Positions 58,937 through 64,000 of a DNA stretch of 64,000 bases are shown one piece after another. The position numbers were made by a program, and so were the translations under genes. The notes beneath the pieces are model-generated. The model ran no database searches, was not told the origin of the DNA, and saw only the letters and a program-made list of their open reading frames with translations. Position 1 is the first letter of the stretch; the number at the start of each line of letters is the position of its first letter. The DNA is from Phaseolus vulgaris (taxonomy: Eukaryota; Streptophyta; Magnoliopsida; Fabales; Fabaceae): positions 3,779,478 through 3,843,477 of the forward strand of contig NC_023750.2 of NCBI RefSeq assembly GCF_000499845.2, given 5' to 3'.

Positions 58937-60059
58937 CAGAGTATTAGAGACAAAGATTTATTTATAATGACACTTATAAATTATAATAATCAGTAATTAT
59001 CCGTTGATTCTTTACCAAATAAATTGTTTATGGTAGGCAAGGTATACACAACCTATATAATGCATTTTAATGGTTTGTTGAATTTCTAAATCATCTCTTC
59101 ACATAAAAAACTTGACATTTTGAATAAGAGATTAAAAAAATTGAATTAGACCTAAACTCACTTATCATCAAAACTTATCTTAATGTAATTTATAAGATTT
59201 ATCATTCAACCATCTACATATATCTAGTTTCATATTTATATGTCCAACCTCAACATAAAGATATCTGTCCAAGACTTCACCATGGGATAAATATATGACT
59301 AAATTGTATTAGATAAATAGAAATTCACTTTGTAACAACAAAAATGATTATGTGGAGAAATATCTGACATCTGATCTGAAGCTTATTTTTGGGAATAATA
59401 TATAGTTTGACACTATAACCAATTGCTTAATCATAAATGTAATACAATGTCTGAGATAATTGAACAAAGAAGCCCTTGCAGTTTTGCTAACCCAGTGCTC
59501 ACAACTGAACTCTAAGAAGGTGTTGAAAGTTGATTTTGCATTCCATGGCTAGATTTTCCCTCCACAAAATTCCCCCGACACCCTTTTCCGTTTTAAAAAA
59601 TTTCAAAAAGATATCCTGGCAAATATATTATAGTCTCGAATTTATATATGATTCATTTAATAACTCTTTATAATATTGAATAATTAAGTCAATAACAACT
59701 TCCACAAATATTAAATAACCTTTTTAAATATTTAGAGTCATAAAAATAATTTTTAGCATAATAGTAAGCTGTCGTGATTGCCTTATTTTAAAATAGTATT
59801 AATATGTTGATAAGTATCTTAAAAGCATTGATTAAACAAACATTCATGATTGTATTTTTTTACTAGATAAGTGAAAGCGAAGTCCGTGATAGAAGTACAA
59901 TCCCTTGGACGAGTTGTGCAAGGAGTAAAGTGTTTTCACTTTATGTCAAAGTTTTTTAAATCAATAAATTATTAATTAAATAAAGAAACATGGAACAAAG
60001 ATAGTTATTATCTCAAGTATTGAATTAAGTTTTATTTGCAAAAGGTTGTCTTAACGTCA
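58937..60059. other. 3' flank of TNL-D and AT-rich spacer
   Basis: No supported gene. Low-complexity AT-rich DNA up to the start of LINE-related coding sequence near 60060. Confidence 0.45.
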
Positions 60060-62787
60060 AGTTGAGAGTTTTAATTAAGAATAGTATAATGAAGAGAATT
60101 AAGAATGGTTGGGAAAATCAAGCTTTTGAAGGAAATGATATATGAAAAATAAAAGAAAAACTGAAATATTTAAAAAAGAGTATTAATACTTGGAATAAGG
60201 AGGTGTTTGGCTCACTGCACACAAAATTAATTGATCTTGACCAAATGATCAACCGCTTAGACACAAAAGACGAGCAAGGTGGATTAAATGAGGATGAAAG
60301 AAAAAGAAGGAATTTATTTGCTGATCTGAAATGTTTAATAGGAAGAAATCAAGAATTAAATAACTATAAGAAGGAGATTTAAATTGACAATTTTTTCATA
60401 ACATTATAAAGTGGAGGTCAAATAAAAACATATTTAATGGGGTGTTTGTAGGGAATGAGTGGTGTGAGGAACTATCAAGGGTCAGGTGGAACTAAGGTTC
60501 TATAGAGAAAGATTCACGGGCTCAAGAGATAATTGTTGTTAGATAATGTTTCTTTTCAAAAAAATTAGCAGTGATGATAGGTTTTGATAAAGGCATCTAT
60601 GGAAGAAGTGAAACAGATAGTGTGAGACTATGATAATAATAAATACCCCGAACCAGATGCATTTAATTTTAACTTTTTAAAGAATTTTGGAAGATTGTAA
60701 ATACATAATTATATAATTATATAAAGTTGTATGTTGTTTTTATAAATGGGGAGATGACCAAAAGGATGTAATGTCTCTTTCATCACAATTATCCCCAAAA
60801 TTGCTAACCCGGTGAGATTAGAGGACTTTAGACTAATCTCCTTAGTTGGCAGTTTTTACAAAATTATAGCAAAATTTTTAGCTAGAAGACTACAGAAAAT
60901 CATGCATATAATCATTGATCATAAACAATCGACTTTAATTCAAGGAAAGGGTATCCTTTATAGTAATTGTGGAAAATGAAGTTATGAAGGAGGTAAGAAA
61001 AAAGAAGAGTAAGTGTATCATTGTTAAGGATGACTTTGAGAAAGCTTACGACTCTGTGGACTGGAATTTTCTATTTTATATGTTACAGAGGATGAGGTTT
61101 GGAAACACATGGATTAAATGGACCAAGAGTTACTTAGAATCATCATCTATATCCATACTTGTTAATGGTAGTCCTTCTGAGCAATTCCAACCTACAAAGG
61201 GTCTAAGGCAGGGTGACCCTCTAGCACCATCTCTATTTCTAATGCTGGCCGAAGGATTGGCTAGAGTCATGAGAGTGTCCCAACAAAAAAGACTCTATGA
61301 TGGGATCAAAGTGGGAAATGATTAGATTGATGTTAGTATGTTACAGTTTGTTGATGATAGTATTTTTTTGTGAGGATAATGTGAAAAACATCACAACAAT
61401 TAAATGTACTATGAGATGTTTTGAACTTGTGTCTAGGTTGAAGGTGACCTTTAGAAAAATTAAAATTGCAGGCATAGGTGTACAAAGAAAAATGTTTATT
61501 TGACACTCATACTCCACCCTACACCCCAATAAATATTAATATTGTTAATCATTTATAAAAATTTATATTTTTTTTAAAAATTTTGAAACATTTTCTATTC
61601 TACTTATATTTTCATTGAGAAGGTTTTTGCTTTTTTCTAATTTTTTTTATTATAAATATTAATATTTATTGTGGATGTAGGATGGAGTAAGGGTGTCAAA
61701 ATATCATTACTCGTGTACAAAACACTGAAATTCTAAGAGACTTTGTGATTTTAAATTGTAATCAAATGCAAGTTCCTTTAAAATATCTAGGGATTCATGT
61801 GGGTGATAATAATAGGGAAAAAGTGTTTTGGAATGACATGATCTTAGAAATTAAAAGTAAGCTTACTAATTGGAAAGGAAAACATTTATCTTTTGCTCGA
61901 AGAGTTATTTTGATAAAATATGTCATCTTTGTTGTCCCTCTATATTACCTGTCTCTATTCAAAATGCCCACAACAATTGGGAAATTAATCACAAGATTAC
62001 AAAGAGATCTTTTTATGGGGATGGGGAAGCGATAGAAAGAAAATAGCTTGGACCAAATGGGAATTCCTATGTCAATCCAAATCGGATGGAGGACTAGGAA
62101 TTAAGGATGTAAACCTTTTTAATATGAATCTTCTTGGGAAATGGAAATGGAGACTTAGTTGTGAAAAGTCAGGACTTTGGAAATAGGTACTGGAATCTAA
62201 ATATGGTTCTTGGAGAGGGTTGGATGATAGTGTTGTGTCAAATACTGAATGTTATTGGTGGAGAGATATCAAGAAGGTGTGTGAAGGAAACTCAAATTCC
62301 TATGTTTGATAATAAAAGAAGGTGGAAGGTAGGTGCAGGGAGTAATATTCTACTTTTGGCAGATTGTTGGGTAGGAATGACTCTTAAAAATAGATATCCC
62401 AGACTCTTTTCAAATTTAGTACTTAAAGAGGGATCTATAGATAAATATGGGGTATGACATGAAAACTAGTGGGTATGGCAAATAGAATGGAGAAGAGACT
62501 GGTTTTTATTGGAAACTGAAATTATAAATGCCTTTATGGATGAATTGAAGATTGTTAAAATAGATGCTTGTAGAAATGATGAGTGGATGTGGCTAGGTGA
62601 TATATCAAATTCTTTTACTGTTAACTATGCTTATAAAATTCTTTTGCACCAAAATATTTTGCAGCCACATTTATTCTCTGCATTTAATTTTGATTATTTT
62701 AGGAGTCTAAAAGCTCTTCCATCAACACATTATTGCAAAATCGCAACCTATGATAATTTAATACATAGAGGAATTTAGGCTGGAGGG
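60060..62787 (+). mobile_element. L1-type LINE, truncated at both ends
   Basis: Plus-strand non-LTR retrotransposon. At 60140-60380 the linker after endonuclease reads INTWNKEVFGSLHTKLIDL. RT follows with DDFEKAYDSVDWNFLFYML (near 61030), GLRQGDPLAPSLF and a FVDDSIFL catalytic block (near 61345-61370). The thumb region (61745-62035) has VPLKYLGIHVG and RVILIKYV. The later part (62134-62778) includes WKVGAGSNILLLADCWVG and the start of zf-RVT with KALPSTH. Endonuclease and ORF1 are missing 5' and the zf-RVT end and tail are missing 3'. Stops are frequent. A MITE is inserted at 61487. Confidence 0.85.
61478..61721. mobile_element. Mutator-type MITE (61487-61712) with 9-bp target duplication
   Basis: A 226-bp non-coding element in the LINE RT region. 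Long terminal inverted repeats run from GAAAAATGTTTATTTGACAC at the left to the complementary GTGTCAAAATATCATTACTC at the right, extending about 60 bp with mismatches through TACTCC and CAATAAATATTAATATT. It is flanked by GTGTACAAA on both sides (61478-61486 and 61713-61721), a perfect 9-bp duplication, the size made by Mutator-like transposases. The LINE frame is continuous if the element and one duplicate are skipped, which fixes the borders. Confidence 0.92.
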
Positions 62788-64000
62788 TGTTGGATATCTT
62801 GAAGATCCTACTCAACTTTTATGCTTGATGAATAAGTGTTTGATGAAGAAAATAAGCTTGGAGATGTATAAGTATGGATGCTCTCATAGGGAGTGTGTTT
62901 TATTGTCTCAGCTCCATATCACATAGCCGTGGTAATGATCTCAAGCACAAGGGCTTTTTAAAAGATGTTTAAAAACTATTACAGGTCTTTTTTAAAATCT
63001 GTTCAAGCTTTTCCAAATTGCTTGTACTGCACTAAAATTTTCAATTTGTTTTTTAGTGAAACAATTGATTTAATCTTACTGCACCAAAATTGTTTTGGTT
63101 TTTCAAAAATTTGTTTTGTTTCCAAAATTCAGTTTTTTTCCCACATACTCAAAGGTTGGTTATGTTTCCATCAAGTGCATTTTCAAAATATAATCTGTTC
63201 TTTAAGCTTTTAATCAACTATTTTTTAACAGTTTTTTAAACTGTTTTGGGAAATTTGTTATGATTTGAGTCCTATAGAAGGATTTTATCACAAAACAAAT
63301 CATCCCTTGCAATACAAATTGTTTACTGTTATCAAGAGTTTTTTTTAGGTTCTCAAGTGAGTTTAGTTTTTAGAAAGTTTTTTTTGAAATTTTTTTGAAG
63401 TTCTTGTGCTATTTTTCACATTGGCTTGAGATTAGAAGTTTCATCAAAGTGCTGCAACTGTGGAGATCCAATTTGAGTCTCTAAAGTCTACATACACGGT
63501 GTTTTCTTTCCTAAAATCATTTTCTCTATAAAGGTGTATTCATTTGCTTCTTGATAGAGTTTCTTGAAGTAGGAAGTTGCTGAAATAGTGTTTTTCATAT
63601 TGTAGTTTTTTGTTCTTGAAGGGTTCAAGAACTGGTCTTTTGTAGTTTTGTGAAAAAGATTAATTGTGTCTTAGTGGAATCCATCTTAGTGTGAGATGGG
63701 ACTGAATGTAGCTCAATATTGAGTGAACCAGTATAAATGCTTGTGTGTTATTCTTCTTTCATAATCACTGCTTCTAAAATTGAAAAATCTGTAGAACTGT
63801 AATAAATTGAATATGTTCCTTTGAAATTGAACCTAATGTTTTACTGCCGTATTGATTTGGACTATATTCTGTTTTCAAGATTCTGAAACGAATTTAATCA
63901 AACTTAAAAATTGTAAGGCTCCCTTGATCTTTCACAGGTTCATACTTAAATTAAAGTCATTAATAAACAATCTTGGAATTGTTTTTAAATCTCATCATAT
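62788..64000 (+). mobile_element. Probable Copia LTR running off the window
   Basis: A purine tract GGCTGGAGGG is followed by TGTTGGATATC at 62788, a typical LTR start. The following 1.2 kb is T-rich, non-coding and has the composition of long Copia (SIRE/Maximus-like) LTRs, with GATCTCAAGCACAAGGG-like words from about 62938. The LINE coding sequence stops exactly here. The LTR end and the body of the element are not identified in the window. Family assignment is tentative. Confidence 0.4.

Overview
This is a plant nuclear window, most likely from a legume of the bean/cowpea/soybean group. The organism call is an inference from the TIR-NBS-LRR subfamily, the intron/exon style and the retroelement types; no species marker is present. 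The DNA is AT-rich, gene-poor and dominated by nested transposable elements. No rRNA, tRNA or CRISPR was recognised.

The gene content is a small cluster of plus-strand TIR-NB-ARC-LRR (TNL) immune receptor genes plus two unrelated single-exon genes. TNL-A (2262-6003) has NB-ARC, LRR and a C-terminal C-JID-type domain but no TIR exon in the window; a Copia element lies where the TIR exon should be. TNL-B (41336-45561) and TNL-D (54698-58936) are complete five-exon genes with identical intron phases and an identical 276-nt third exon. TNL-C (51152-52886) is a 5'-truncated relative of TNL-B fused to a broken retrotransposon LTR. Between the TNLs lie a DUF506/PDDEXK-like gene (18199-19098) and an mTERF-family gene (28629-29747).

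Layout: 1-2028 decayed Copia; 2262-6003 TNL-A; 6.9-7.3 kb A/T trinucleotide tract; 7.3-15.4 kb gypsy and LINE debris with a Copia element (8560-14088, minus); 15.4-18.2 kb AT-rich spacer; DUF506 gene; 19.8-20.9 kb LTR fragment and a GC-ended repeat; 23.3-23.6 kb kinesin-like exon relic; 24.1-26.3 kb minus-strand LINE; mTERF gene; 32.3-41.1 kb decayed Copia containing a CACTA-type DNA transposon and a solo LTR; TNL-B; 46.1-51.15 kb relatively intact minus-strand Copia; TNL-C; TNL-D; 60.1-62.8 kb plus-strand LINE carrying a Mutator-type MITE; 62.8-64 kb start of another LTR.

The TNLs would act as intracellular pathogen sensors: TIR as NAD+-cleaving signalling domain, NB-ARC as nucleotide switch, LRR and C-JID for recognition. 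Several paralogs depart from consensus at switch or signalling positions (MHD changed to MHP or MHH, a sensor-1 Arg to Ser change, a degraded BB-loop, lost basic C-terminal tails), which suggests birth-and-death evolution driven partly by transposons. I saw no clearly new biological system. The most informative structures are the nested insertions with intact target-site duplications and the transposon-remodelled TNL paralogs.
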